Source of the DNA: Halolamina sp. CBA1230
GTDB lineage: Archaea; Halobacteriota; Halobacteria; Halobacteriales; Haloferacaceae
DNA length: 64,000 bases
Reading direction: 5' to 3'
NCBI RefSeq assembly: GCF_002025255.2
Contig: NZ_CP054587.1
Span: 992,001-1,056,000 of the forward strand
The notes beneath the pieces are model-generated. The model had not been told where the DNA came from. It saw only the letters and a program-made list of their open reading frames with translations, and searched no databases. Below, piece by piece: positions 33,840 to 42,200 of this stretch. The first letter of the stretch is position 1, and every line of letters begins with the position of its first letter. Both the position numbers and the translations under genes were made by a program.

Positions 33840-34885
33840 GCCGCATCGACGGGATCTCACCCCGACACGTCGCCGGGCTGGTCGTGCTGCTGCTCGTGCT
33901 CGCACCGTTCGTGGCGTACACCGTGCCGGCGGCGGTCGGCGCCGACGAGAGCTACATCGTGCTCACCGGGAGCATGCGCCCGGCGATCGACCCCGGGGCC
34001 GTGGTGTTCGTCAGCGCCACCCCCGCGGCGGGGATCAGCGTCGGCGACGTGATCACGTACGACCGCGGCGGTGACGTGCCGACGACCCACCGCGTGATCG
34101 AGGTCGTCGAACGCGACGGCGACGTGCAGTTCCGCACGCAGGGCGACGCCAACGAGGACCCCGACGCCGCGCTGGTCCAGCCCGAGCAGGTGATCGGCGT
34201 GGTGGCGTTCTCGGTGCCGTACGTCGGCAGCGTGATGCTGGCCGCGAACAGCCAGCTCGGTTTCGCCGCGCTGGTGGTCGTTCCGTTCGTGCTGCTGCTG
34301 CTCGACGTGGGGTACGGCGCGGTCGCTCGGCGACGGAACCCCCCGGCCGCCGACGACGCCGACGTGCCGGTCGTCTACGATCCGGCACGCGCCGCGGCGG
34401 CGTACTACGACGCCGCCGAGGAACGGCTCCGCGAGGCGGAGGCGCTCGCCGGCACCGGCGGCGTGTCGAGCCGGGATATGACGGCGTCGATGCTGCTCGC
34501 GGCGGCGCTGGCGGTTTACGCCGGCTGGAACGCCTACTGGCAGTTCGACGCCCTCGGCGCCCCGCGTGCGGAGACCATGTCGGTGCTCTCGGGCGCGCTG
34601 GTCTGTCTGGCGTTCCTCGGCTACCTCCGGGTCACTGCCGAGGACGGCGCGACCGACCAGCCGGGCGTCGATCACTCGACCGTCGCTCCCCCGCCCGTCG
34701 CGCCGGAGCGCGGGATCGGTCCTACGCCCGCAGCGCAGCCGGGGGACGGCACGGCACCGCCTCGGCAGCAACACGCCACAGCCCACCGATCGAACGGGCA
34801 CGCGGCTGCAGACCCCCGCGGGGGGCCGTTCGCCGCCGTCGACCCCGCGTCACACGCGGGGGAGGAGGTGACCGATGCGGAGTAG
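33836..34885 (+). CDS. SipW-like signal peptidase I (Ser-His type)
   Basis: A 349-residue membrane peptidase. The first helix is HVAGLVVLLLVLAPFVAYTV. The catalytic Ser46 lies in VLTGSMRPAI. His85 in VPTTHRVIEV takes the place of the bacterial Lys, as in SipW and the eukaryotic/archaeal signal peptidases, and Asp104 lies in TQGDANEDPD. More membrane helices follow (FAALVVVPFVLLLLDVGYG; MLLAAALAVYAGW; VLSGALVCLAFLGYL), then a disordered 75-residue tail. It presumably cleaves the TasA-like neighbours after Tat export. An SD (GGAGGT, 33825-33830) precedes the ATG, and both ends overlap neighbours. Confidence 0.88.
   Translation: MSRIDGISPRHVAGLVVLLLVLAPFVAYTVPAAVGADESYIVLTGSMRPAIDPGAVVFVSATPAAGISVGDVITYDRGGDVPTTHRVIEVVERDGDVQFRTQGDANEDPDAALVQPEQVIGVVAFSVPYVGSVMLAANSQLGFAALVVVPFVLLLLDVGYGAVARRRNPPAADDADVPVVYDPARAAAAYYDAAEERLREAEALAGTGGVSSRDMTASMLLAAALAVYAGWNAYWQFDALGAPRAETMSVLSGALVCLAFLGYLRVTAEDGATDQPGVDHSTVAPPPVAPERGIGPTPAAQPGDGTAPPRQQHATAHRSNGHAAADPRGGPFAAVDPASHAGEEVTDAE
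34864..34871 (+). promoter_or_regulatory. Shine-Dalgarno site inside the signal peptidase gene
   Basis: GGAGGTGA lies immediately before the ATG at 34875, within the 3' end of the signal peptidase gene. It supports translation of the overlapping next gene, which starts 11 bp before the previous stop ends. Confidence 0.65.
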
Positions 34886-35570
34886 CCGCGCCCTCGCAGT
34901 CGTCGCGACGGCGTTCGTCGTCGCCGCGGCGGCGACCGGCGGCGCGACGGTCGCGCTGCTGTCGGACTCGGAGACGGCGGTCGCCCCGCTGATCGCCAGC
35001 GGGGAGCCACCCGCCGAGGACCGGAGCGTCACGGGGATCGCCGCGGCCGACGGGAACGAAACGTCGACACCGAACGGCAACGACACCGCGACGCCGGGTA
35101 ACGACACGTCAACCTCCGGCAACGGCACAGCCGCATCCGGCAACGACACCGCGCCGTCTGGCAACGACACGGCCACCCCCGGGAACGGCACCGCGACGCC
35201 CGGCAACGACACGTCCACACCTGGCAACGATACGACCACATCGGGGAACGACACCGCGACGCCAGGGAACGACACGGCCACCCCTGGGAACGACACCGCG
35301 ACGCCGGCCGACGGCAACGAAACCGGGACACCGCCGGCGGAGAGCGATCCGTCCCCACCCGAGAACGAGACGGCGACAAGTGGGAACGAGACGACGACGG
35401 GCGGGAACGAGACGGGGACCGGCAACGACACCACGACGCCGGCGAACGACACAGCGACCGACGGCGGACCGACCGCCGAGAGCGCGACGCTGGCCGCCGA
35501 CCACACAGCCACCGACGACGGGGAGGCGAGCGATCCCGCCGAGGCGAACCGGCGCGATCGGCTGACCTGA
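34875..35570 (+). CDS. Mucin-like secreted protein with 18 N-x-T sequons
   Basis: A 231-residue protein. The N-terminal signal RALAVVATAFVVAAAATGGATVALLSDSETA ends with the SDSET motif of SipW substrates, but it is Sec-like without a twin Arg. The rest is low-complexity N-[DGE]-T-x-T-x-G heptads; I count 18 N-x-T sequons, each a potential N-glycosylation site. It has no Cys and no globular domain. It is probably a heavily glycosylated spacer or matrix protein processed by the adjacent signal peptidase. It starts inside the peptidase gene with a good SD, so the two are co-translated. Confidence 0.75.
   Translation: MRSSRALAVVATAFVVAAAATGGATVALLSDSETAVAPLIASGEPPAEDRSVTGIAAADGNETSTPNGNDTATPGNDTSTSGNGTAASGNDTAPSGNDTATPGNGTATPGNDTSTPGNDTTTSGNDTATPGNDTATPGNDTATPADGNETGTPPAESDPSPPENETATSGNETTTGGNETGTGNDTTTPANDTATDGGPTAESATLAADHTATDDGEASDPAEANRRDRLT
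35072..35321 (+). repeat. 21 bp in-frame tandem repeats encoding sequons
   Basis: Degenerate 21 bp units of the type aacgacaccgcgacgccngg encode NDTATPG heptads. The units differ at synonymous positions and keep the reading frame, so this is a coding repeat, not a CRISPR or attachment structure. Confidence 0.8.
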
Positions 35571-35614
35571 CCCCGGATACGATCGCCCTACCGGCTGTCG
35601 ATCCGGGCAGAACT

Positions 35615-35660
35615 CCGTGTTCTCTCGACCGAGGCTCCGGTTCGTTTCTGGCGTGGCGGC
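35615..35660 (+). promoter_or_regulatory. Shared upstream element of the TasA/VWA locus, copy 2
   Basis: Blocks CCGTGTT (35615-35621), CGGTTCG (35638-35644) and GGCGTGGCGGC (35650-35660) match copy 1 at 28356-28400 in order and spacing. The following gtacatagg (35662-35670) is a possible TATA about 30 bp before the next gene. Confidence 0.5.
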
Positions 35661-35699
35661 GCGTACATAGGACGGATCCGCGCCAGGGTGTGGACGCAG

Positions 35700-37112
35700 A
35701 TGAGCGAGAAACACCGTATCACGACAACGCGGCGCAACGTACTCCTCGGACTCGGCACCGTCGGTCTCGCCTCCGCGGGCGCGGGCCTGGGGACGACAGC
35801 GTACTTCAGCGACACCGAGTCGTTCCTCGGCAACAGCCTCGACGCCGGCGAGTTCGACCTCCGGGTGCGCTACGTCGGCCAGTACAACGAGGCCGGCGAG
35901 CCCATGTGGGGGCAGTCCTTCGGCATCATCGACGGCGTCGACTCCATAATGGGGGGAGCGCCCGCCAGCGAGTCGGCGTTCGGCTTCGTCGTCGACGACC
36001 TCAAGCCCGGTGACTCGGGCGTCGGGGAGTTCTGCTTCCAGATCATCGACAACCCGGGCTACGTCACCGTCTCGGGCGAGGTGACCGAGAACGACGAGAA
36101 CGGGTACACCGAGCCCGAGCCGACGACTGCCGCCGACGGCGACGTCAACGATCCGGGCGACCCCGACGGCGAGGGGGAGCTGCTCGACGCGCTCCAGGTC
36201 GCCGTCTCCTACTCCGACGGGAGCTACAGCGACCTCAACACCGGCAGCCCCCCGACGTACCTGAGCGGCACCGCGAAGGGCGACGTGTTCGAGGGGTCGC
36301 TCCGGGAGTTTTTCGCGAGCGAGCACCTGTTCGACGCCGACCCTTCGACGGACGCGCCCGACCCCGTCCCGGGGACGGACGACGCGACCGAGTTCGCCGA
36401 GCCGTGCCTGCTGTTCGAGCTGGAGGTGCCCACGACGGCGGGGAACGAGCTCCAGACCGACCTGCTCGGGTTCTCGGTCGTGTTCAGCGCGATCCAGGCC
36501 CGCCACAACACGGTCGTCACCAGCGACGTCGGCTCGGGGTTCGTCGACGTCGCCCAGTCGGTCAACGTCAACAACGGCTACGGCGACGACGGCGAGGGGT
36601 TCGCCTCGAAGACGATCACCGGCCGCGCGCGCCACGGCGACAGCGCGGGCGCGGCGACCTACGAGCTCGCGACCGGGACGGCCAGCCCCACCGGCGACCA
36701 GCAGCAGATCGACTGGGCGCCGTCCATCGGGAACACGACCGACTTCGCGTTCACCTACGACGCCGACGCCGGGGACGCGACGCTCGCCATCGACGGCGCC
36801 GCCGCCTCGACGATCTCGGGCGTGAGCGCACCCGCGGGCCGGATCGGCCTGCAGGCGAAGGCCGACGAGGCGACCGTCGCCGTCGAGAACGTCCAACTCA
36901 GCGCCGACGGCACCCCCGTGACGGTCGTGGGGCCCGACGAGGTCACCGCGACCAACGACGGGGCGGGGCGGGAGATCCGCTACCTCGTGCTGGAGACCGA
37001 CGCCGCCGACCTCGCGGACGGGTTCGAGATCACCGGCGACCTCCGTCTCGAGGTCCAGGGCGACTTCGACGGAGGGCACGAGGACTTCGGCTTCGACGTC
37101 GTCGTCGAGTGA
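35700..37112 (+). CDS. TasA-like surface protein with extra C-terminal beta domain
   Basis: A 470-residue secreted protein. Tat motif TTTRRNVLLG, then GTTAYFSDTESFLGN, nearly identical in DNA to the two VWA members over about 100 bp. The sandwich has DDLKPGDSGVGEFCFQIIDNP, ENGYTEPEPT, VAVSYSDGSYSD, FEGSLREFFASEH, and LFELEVPTTAGNELQTDLLGFSVVF ending QARHN. There is no VWA insertion. Residues about 271-470 form a second beta-rich domain (NTTDFAFTYDADAGDATLAIDG, IRYLVLETDAADLADG) resembling 'choice-of-anchor' modules. The start ATG at 35700 was preferred to the GTG at 35688. Has its own upstream element, so it may be expressed separately; candidate major fibre or anchor protein. Confidence 0.8.
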   Translation: MSEKHRITTTRRNVLLGLGTVGLASAGAGLGTTAYFSDTESFLGNSLDAGEFDLRVRYVGQYNEAGEPMWGQSFGIIDGVDSIMGGAPASESAFGFVVDDLKPGDSGVGEFCFQIIDNPGYVTVSGEVTENDENGYTEPEPTTAADGDVNDPGDPDGEGELLDALQVAVSYSDGSYSDLNTGSPPTYLSGTAKGDVFEGSLREFFASEHLFDADPSTDAPDPVPGTDDATEFAEPCLLFELEVPTTAGNELQTDLLGFSVVFSAIQARHNTVVTSDVGSGFVDVAQSVNVNNGYGDDGEGFASKTITGRARHGDSAGAATYELATGTASPTGDQQQIDWAPSIGNTTDFAFTYDADAGDATLAIDGAAASTISGVSAPAGRIGLQAKADEATVAVENVQLSADGTPVTVVGPDEVTATNDGAGREIRYLVLETDAADLADGFEITGDLRLEVQGDFDGGHEDFGFDVVVE

Positions 37113-37308
37113 TTGCCGAACGCGGCCGACGCGTTCGCGGCGACGGTCGAGCGGCCGCCCGCGTGACGGTGATTCGCCGGCTGGGATCTGCCGACGGGCT
37201 GCCCGACGCCGGACGCCGTACTGCCCTCTCCGGTGCGGGACGGCCGTTCGAGACGCTCACAACCGGACAGCCTTCCGATTCAAGTGGGCGGACGCCGACA
37301 TCAGGCTG

Positions 37309-38103
37309 ATGACTGGTAGTTCGTCCCCCGACTCCCTCGCTATCGAGACGCACGGCCTCCGCAAGCAGTACGGCGACGTCGTCGCCGTCGACAGCCTCGA
37401 CCTCGCGATCGAGGACGGCGTCGTCTACGGCTTCCTCGGCCCGAACGGCTCGGGGAAAACCACGACAATGCGGATGCTCACCACGCTGACTCGGCCGACC
37501 GCGGGCGAGGCGTTCGTCGCCGGCGCGCCGATCACGGACCGCGAGGCCGTGATCGACCACGTCGGCTACCTCCCCGAGAGCCCGCCGGTGTTCGACGAAC
37601 TCAGCGCCCGCGAGAACCTCCACTACGTCGCAGCGCTCCACGACATCCCCAGGGAGACGGCGAGCGAGCGCATCGAGAGCTACCTCGACCGGTTCGACCT
37701 CGCGGAGGCGGCCGACCGGCGCGTCGAGGGGTACTCGAAAGGGATGCGTCAGAAACTCGGCCTCATCGGCGCGATCATCCACGAGCCACACGTGATCTTC
37801 CTCGACGAGCCGACGTCGGGGCTCGACCCGCGGGCCGCCCGGACCGTGAAGGATCTCGTCGCCGAGCTGGCCGACCGGGACGTGACCATCTTCCTCTCGA
37901 CGCATATTCTCTCGGTCGTCGACGAGCTGGCAGACGAGGTCGGGGTGCTCCACGACGGCGACCTCGTGGCCGAGGGGACGCCCGCCGAACTGACGCGTCG
38001 TGCCGAGCGCGACGAGTCCACCACCCTCGAGAGTGCGTTCCTGGAACTCACCCAGGACCACGACGAGGAAGGGCGCGAGAGCGAGGAGGCGATGTCGCCG
38101 TGA
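37309..38103 (+). CDS. ABC transporter ATP-binding protein (ABC-2 type)
   Basis: A 264-residue ATPase. Walker A GPNGSGKTTT (about 46-55), Q-loop region VGYLPESPPVFDELSARENL, signature YSKGMRQKLGL, Walker B VIFLDEPTSGLDP and switch His FLSTHIL. This is the CcmA/NatA-like class paired with ABC-2 permeases. It overlaps the permease gene by 4 bp (GTGA). It lies 196 bp after the TasA-like locus on the same strand. The substrate is unknown; a link to surface-protein export is only positional. Confidence 0.92.
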   Translation: MTGSSSPDSLAIETHGLRKQYGDVVAVDSLDLAIEDGVVYGFLGPNGSGKTTTMRMLTTLTRPTAGEAFVAGAPITDREAVIDHVGYLPESPPVFDELSARENLHYVAALHDIPRETASERIESYLDRFDLAEAADRRVEGYSKGMRQKLGLIGAIIHEPHVIFLDEPTSGLDPRAARTVKDLVAELADRDVTIFLSTHILSVVDELADEVGVLHDGDLVAEGTPAELTRRAERDESTTLESAFLELTQDHDEEGRESEEAMSP

Positions 38104-39812
38104 GTGGGTCGGAGGCGACACCCAGCGCGGACGGCGGCGGCAGCTCGCGGCTGGCGAGCACGCTCCGTCACGGCTGGACCATCGGCGTCACCGACGCGCG
38201 GCGAACCCTCCGGGCGTCGGTCGAGTCGAAAGCCCAGATCGGAGCGTTCCTGCTCATCGTCGTGGTGTTCGGTGCCGCCGCGGGCTACGGCGGCTACCTG
38301 TTCGGGCGCGAACTCGGGCTGGGCGGCGATCTCCCCTTCGAGTGGTCGGTCCTGCGTCTCGCCCGCGGCGCGTTCGCAGTGCTCTGGCTGTTCCTCACCA
38401 TCATCGTCACGGTCCGGACCGTGGGCGCCCGCGGGGAGCTGGTCAACGAGGTCGGCGTGCTCTCGGTCGTCCCCACCCGGGAGGCGGTCGCGGGGATGCT
38501 GCTCTCCGAGAGCGCGTTCGCCGGAAGCTACGTCCTCCCGCTGTTCGTTGCGGGGACGGCGGGCTACGCCGTCGCGACCGCGCCCACGGCGTTGCTGGTG
38601 ACCGCACCGGTCGCGGCCGCCGTCGCCGTCGTCGCCGCGGTGAGCGTCGGCTACCCGGTCGGGCTGGCGGTCCGCCACGTCGTCACCCGCATCCCGTTCG
38701 TCGCGCGCCACAAGGGCGTCCTGATCGTGCTGGCGTTCGTGGCGTACATGGCGCTGATCATCAGCGGCGCGCTGGGGAACATCGTCGTGACCGTGTTCGA
38801 GCCGATGCAGCGCGCGCCCGTCGGGTGGTTCGCCGACCTCGCGCTGCTGGGCAGCCCGGAAGTGAGCGTCGACGCCGGGCGCGCGGTCGCCGCAGTCGGG
38901 CTTACGGGTGTCCTCGCGGTGGTCGGAGCGACGGTCGGGGCGCGCGTGGCCGACCGGCACTGGTTCGCCGACCCAGTCCTCGGCGGCGAGAGCGAGCAAG
39001 CGGGCGACGACGGGACCGAAGTGGACCGCCTCCGACGGGTCGAGGACGCCGCCGCCGGCGTCGTCGGGCGCCCGGCTGCTGCGGTCACCGTGCTCGCGTG
39101 GAAACGCGCGATCCGCGCGCCGCTGAAGCTGCTGTACGTCGCGTACCCGCTGCTGTTCGTCGTCGGCTTCCTCACCGAAATCGTCCAGACCGGCGAGGTG
39201 CCCGCGTTCGCGGCGGGGTTCGCGCTGGTGTTCGTCGCGTGGGCCAGCGCGGTCGTGTTCACGCTCAACCCCCTCGGGGATCAGGGGTCGGCGCTGCCCG
39301 CGACGGTGCTCTCTCGGATCGACGGCCGGTCGTTCGTCGGCGCCCACGTGCTCGCGGGGGCGCTGGTCACCGTGCCGCTGGGGACCGCCGTCACCACCGG
39401 CGTCGCGCTGCTGTCGCCGATGTCGAGCGACCTCGTGGCGGCCGTCGCCGCCGGGACGCCGCTGAGCATCCTCGTCGGCAGCGCCGCCGCGGTCGGCATC
39501 GGCATGGCGTTCCCGCGCTACGACGCGGTCAACGTCACGCGGTCGACGGAGGCGGTGGTGCCGAGCCTGCTCGCGTTCGCCGCCTTCAGCCTCTACCTCC
39601 TGCTGACCGTCGCCGCCGGTGCGATCGTGTACGAGCCGAGCTTCGAACCGGTGGTTGCGGCGCTGCTGACGTGGCTTCTGCCGATCGGGGGAACAGTCAG
39701 CGCGAACGCGGTCGGAACCGGCGCGATGGCGGCGCTGGTGCCGCTGGGAGCCGCGCCGTTTGTCTCGACGTGGTACGCGATCCGGCGGTTCGACCGCGTA
39801 ACCGTAGCCTAA
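38100..39812 (+). CDS. ABC transporter permease
   Basis: A 570-residue membrane protein starting at GTG 38100. It has about 12 hydrophobic segments, for example IGAFLLIVVVFGAAAGYGGYL, VLIVLAFVAYMALIISGAL and LLTWLLPIGGTVSANAVG. An acidic soluble loop lies near 295-320 (ESEQAGDDGTEVDRLRRVED). It has no solute-binding partner, so an exporter is likely. Its stop overlaps that of the convergent PhoU-type regulator. Long permeases of this type are common beside CcmA-like ATPases in haloarchaea. Confidence 0.85.
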   Translation: MSGSEATPSADGGGSSRLASTLRHGWTIGVTDARRTLRASVESKAQIGAFLLIVVVFGAAAGYGGYLFGRELGLGGDLPFEWSVLRLARGAFAVLWLFLTIIVTVRTVGARGELVNEVGVLSVVPTREAVAGMLLSESAFAGSYVLPLFVAGTAGYAVATAPTALLVTAPVAAAVAVVAAVSVGYPVGLAVRHVVTRIPFVARHKGVLIVLAFVAYMALIISGALGNIVVTVFEPMQRAPVGWFADLALLGSPEVSVDAGRAVAAVGLTGVLAVVGATVGARVADRHWFADPVLGGESEQAGDDGTEVDRLRRVEDAAAGVVGRPAAAVTVLAWKRAIRAPLKLLYVAYPLLFVVGFLTEIVQTGEVPAFAAGFALVFVAWASAVVFTLNPLGDQGSALPATVLSRIDGRSFVGAHVLAGALVTVPLGTAVTTGVALLSPMSSDLVAAVAAGTPLSILVGSAAAVGIGMAFPRYDAVNVTRSTEAVVPSLLAFAAFSLYLLLTVAAGAIVYEPSFEPVVAALLTWLLPIGGTVSANAVGTGAMAALVPLGAAPFVSTWYAIRRFDRVTVA

Positions 39813-40810
39813 GGCGTCGGCGCCGCCTTCTGGAGCGCGGTCTCGGCGACGTTCCCGCCGTAGTCCGCCGACCGCGAGAGCGAGTCCACGATCAGCCCGA
39901 GCACCTGTGCGCGCGCCGGGTCGAGCTCCCGGAGCAGTTCGTCGATCCCGCGGGCGCTGGCGTCGATCTCCTGGACGCGCTCGCGGGCGCCGTTGGCCAG
40001 CTGGATCGCCTCGTCGTTCTCCTCGGCCACCAGCGCGGCCATCGCGTCCTCGATGACTTCGGCGGCGGCGTCCTGGAGCTCGCGGAGCGACTCGGTCACT
40101 TCCTCCGGCGGCGTGCCGTCCAACTCCAGCGAGAGGTGGGCGATCTTGGTCGCGTGGTCGGCGACGCGCTCGAGCTGGCGGGCGCTGGAGTGGTAGTCGA
40201 AACAGGTCTCGCGGGGGAGCCCCAGCTCCTCGGCCGCGCTCAGGCTGCGCAGCGTCGCCCGGAAGATCCGGGAGACGACCATGTACAGTCGGTCCACGTC
40301 GTCGTCGCGCTGGATCACGTCACGCGCGAGGTCGTCGTCGCCGGTCGCCAGCGCCTCGACGGCGTCCTCGAGCATCGACGAGGCGATCAGCCGCATCCGA
40401 TCGACCGCGTTGTGGATCGACAGCTCCGAGGAGTCGAGCAGGTCGCGGACGACCACGCGGTCGCCGGTCTCCTCGAGCACCTCCAGCCCGACGAGGCCCT
40501 GAGCTGCCTGTCTGATCTCCCTGCGCTGGTCGGTCGTGATGCGGTCGGCCTCGAAGGCGATCACGTCGAACCCCGAGACGTACATCGTCATCACCGCCCG
40601 TCGGAGCTCCTCTCCCTCCAGCCCGGCGACGTCGAGGCTCCCCTCCGTGCGCCCCTCCTCGCTGACGGGCGTGAGGATCAACGAGTCGTCCTCCGGGTGG
40701 AACTCGACGCGGCTCCCCGCCTCGACGTCGTTCTCGGTCGCCCACTCCTTCGGGATCGACACGGTGAACGTCGAGCCGCCAGTCACCTGCACCTTCCGAG
40801 TCTCGGCCAT
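39809..40810 (-). CDS. AbrB-PhoU phosphate uptake regulator
   Basis: A 333-residue protein. Residues 1-48 are an AbrB/SpoVT DNA-binding domain (RKVQVTGGSTFTVSIPKEWATENDVEAGSRVEF). Residues about 115-325 are PhoU helical repeats (ALATGDDDLARDVIQRDDDVDRLYMVV; ARQLERVADHATKIAHLSLEL). This is the archaeal phosphate regulator architecture. It is divergent from pstSCAB, which it may control. TATA-like ctttatcac (40835-40843) lies about 29 bp before the ATG. Confidence 0.9.
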   Translation of the reverse strand: MAETRKVQVTGGSTFTVSIPKEWATENDVEAGSRVEFHPEDDSLILTPVSEEGRTEGSLDVAGLEGEELRRAVMTMYVSGFDVIAFEADRITTDQRREIRQAAQGLVGLEVLEETGDRVVVRDLLDSSELSIHNAVDRMRLIASSMLEDAVEALATGDDDLARDVIQRDDDVDRLYMVVSRIFRATLRSLSAAEELGLPRETCFDYHSSARQLERVADHATKIAHLSLELDGTPPEEVTESLRELQDAAAEVIEDAMAALVAEENDEAIQLANGARERVQEIDASARGIDELLRELDPARAQVLGLIVDSLSRSADYGGNVAETALQKAAPTP

Positions 40811-41092
40811 TGTGTGTCGATAGTTGGTGGACACGTGATAAAGATTCCTACAAACTATATACTCGAACATCGCGGTGGTGTTCGAACGGACGTTTGGCTT
40901 GACACGAACCCGGACTACCGAGCACGATATAGCCACCCCGGAGGATCGAACGAGGAATTTCCGGACGGAGCCGGCGGGTCACGAACTTCCGACGACGCCC
41001 CGGTCGGCAACGGAGGGATGAGTACTGTTTCCAAACATTGGTCTATATAGATTTCATAGTAGTGTATTTACCTCCGAGACTGCACGCCTCCC
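40811..41092. promoter_or_regulatory. Divergent control region of the phosphate cluster
   Basis: On the right, two TATA-like sites face pstS: tatata (41044-41049) and gtattta (41064-41070). The second lies 26 bp before the ATG at 41093. On the left, ctttatcac (40835-40843) and gtatatag (near 40853-40862) face the AbrB-PhoU gene. Between them lies a perfect 7 bp inverted repeat. Two promoters per side would allow basal and phosphate-regulated transcription; regulation is inferred from context. Confidence 0.6.
40863..40885. promoter_or_regulatory. Inverted repeat TCGAACA-N9-TGTTCGA, candidate operator
   Basis: Perfect 7 bp arms (40863-40869 and 40879-40885) with a 9 bp spacer. It sits directly upstream of the distal TATA of the regulator gene. 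A dimeric AbrB-type protein would fit such a site. Confidence 0.45.
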
Positions 41093-42127
41093 ATGATGAC
41101 GGAACAGACCGACGGCGTCTCCCGACGAACGTTCCTCGCCGGCGCTGCCGCGACGGGTGCGGTCGCGGCCGCCGGCTGTACGAGCAACACGGGCACCGAG
41201 ACCAGCAGCGGGCTCACGGGGGATATCGACATCTCCGGGAGTTCGACGGTGTTCCCGCTCGCGGTCGCGATGCGCGGGGCGTTCACCGGTGAGAGCGCGA
41301 GCCAGTACCCGAACGTCACTGCCGAGGAGCAGCATCCGAAGGTCGACATCTCGATCAACTCCACCGGGAGCGGTGGCGGGTTCACGAACTACTTCTGTAC
41401 GGGCGACACCGACTTCAACAACGCCTCCCGCCCGATCACCGAGACCGAGCAGGAGCAGTGTTCGAGCAACGACGTCGAGCCGGTCGAACTCAAGGTCGCG
41501 ACCGACGCGGTCACGGTCGTCGTCAACAACAACGCCGACTGGTTCGGCGAGGACGACTGCGTCACCGTCGACCAGCTGGCCGAGATCTGGTCGGCCGAGA
41601 CCAAGCCCACCACGTGGAGCGACGTGAACAGCGAGTGGCCCGACGAGGAGATTCAGCTCTACGGCCCGACGACGGCCTCCGGCACGTTCGACTACTTCAA
41701 GGAGGAGATCGTCGGCGAGGACGTCAAACACCGCACGGACTACCAGTCGACCGAGAAGGACAACCAGATCATCAACGGCGTCGCCAACAGTCAGTACGCG
41801 ATCGGCTACATGGGGTACGCCTACTACTCCGAGAACACCGACCGCGTGACCGCGCTGGCGATCGACAATGGGGACGGCTGCGTGAAGCCGACGCTCGAGA
41901 CCGCAAGCAGCGGCGAGTACCAGCCCCTCTCCCGTCCGCTGTTCACCTACCCCGCGCGGTCGGCGCTGAGCGAGGACCACATCGCCGAGTTCGCACGGTT
42001 CTGGCTGGAGCACAGCACGAGCCGAACGATCGTCGCCGACAACGTGGGCTACGTGCCCAACACCGAGGAGGAGAAGCAGGCGAACCTCGACAAACTCGAG
42101 TCGGCGATCGAGGCCGCCTCGGAGTGA
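41093..42127 (+). CDS. pstS: Phosphate-binding lipoprotein PstS
   Basis: A 344-residue substrate-binding protein. Tat motif SRRTFLAG and lipobox AAAGC (Cys about residue 31) indicate a lipoprotein anchored outside. Phosphate-binding motifs include ISGSSTVFPLA, STGSGGGFTNY and TASGTFDYF. It feeds phosphate to PstCAB. The start ATG at 41093 (a second ATG follows directly) fits the proximal TATA. First gene of pstSCAB. Confidence 0.95.
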   Translation: MMTEQTDGVSRRTFLAGAAATGAVAAAGCTSNTGTETSSGLTGDIDISGSSTVFPLAVAMRGAFTGESASQYPNVTAEEQHPKVDISINSTGSGGGFTNYFCTGDTDFNNASRPITETEQEQCSSNDVEPVELKVATDAVTVVVNNNADWFGEDDCVTVDQLAEIWSAETKPTTWSDVNSEWPDEEIQLYGPTTASGTFDYFKEEIVGEDVKHRTDYQSTEKDNQIINGVANSQYAIGYMGYAYYSENTDRVTALAIDNGDGCVKPTLETASSGEYQPLSRPLFTYPARSALSEDHIAEFARFWLEHSTSRTIVADNVGYVPNTEEEKQANLDKLESAIEAASE

Positions 42128-42200
42128 TCCCGATGCGGAGCACGACGCCGTATCGGAGGACGGAGTGCTTTTCCGGGGAGACAGGTATGATCCGACAACC

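Noticed and set aside
35072-35321. Regular short repeats resembling a CRISPR array
   Set aside because: Units are 21 bp, in frame, vary at synonymous sites and have no unique spacers; they encode N-x-T heptads.
35109-37079. Minus-strand 656-codon frame across the TasA-like genes
   Set aside because: Opposite-strand shadow of genes with signal peptides and recognisable domains.
38000-41050. 1016-codon plus-strand frame over the permease and PhoU region
   Set aside because: It crosses genes on both strands with known families, and its translation is Arg-rich noise.
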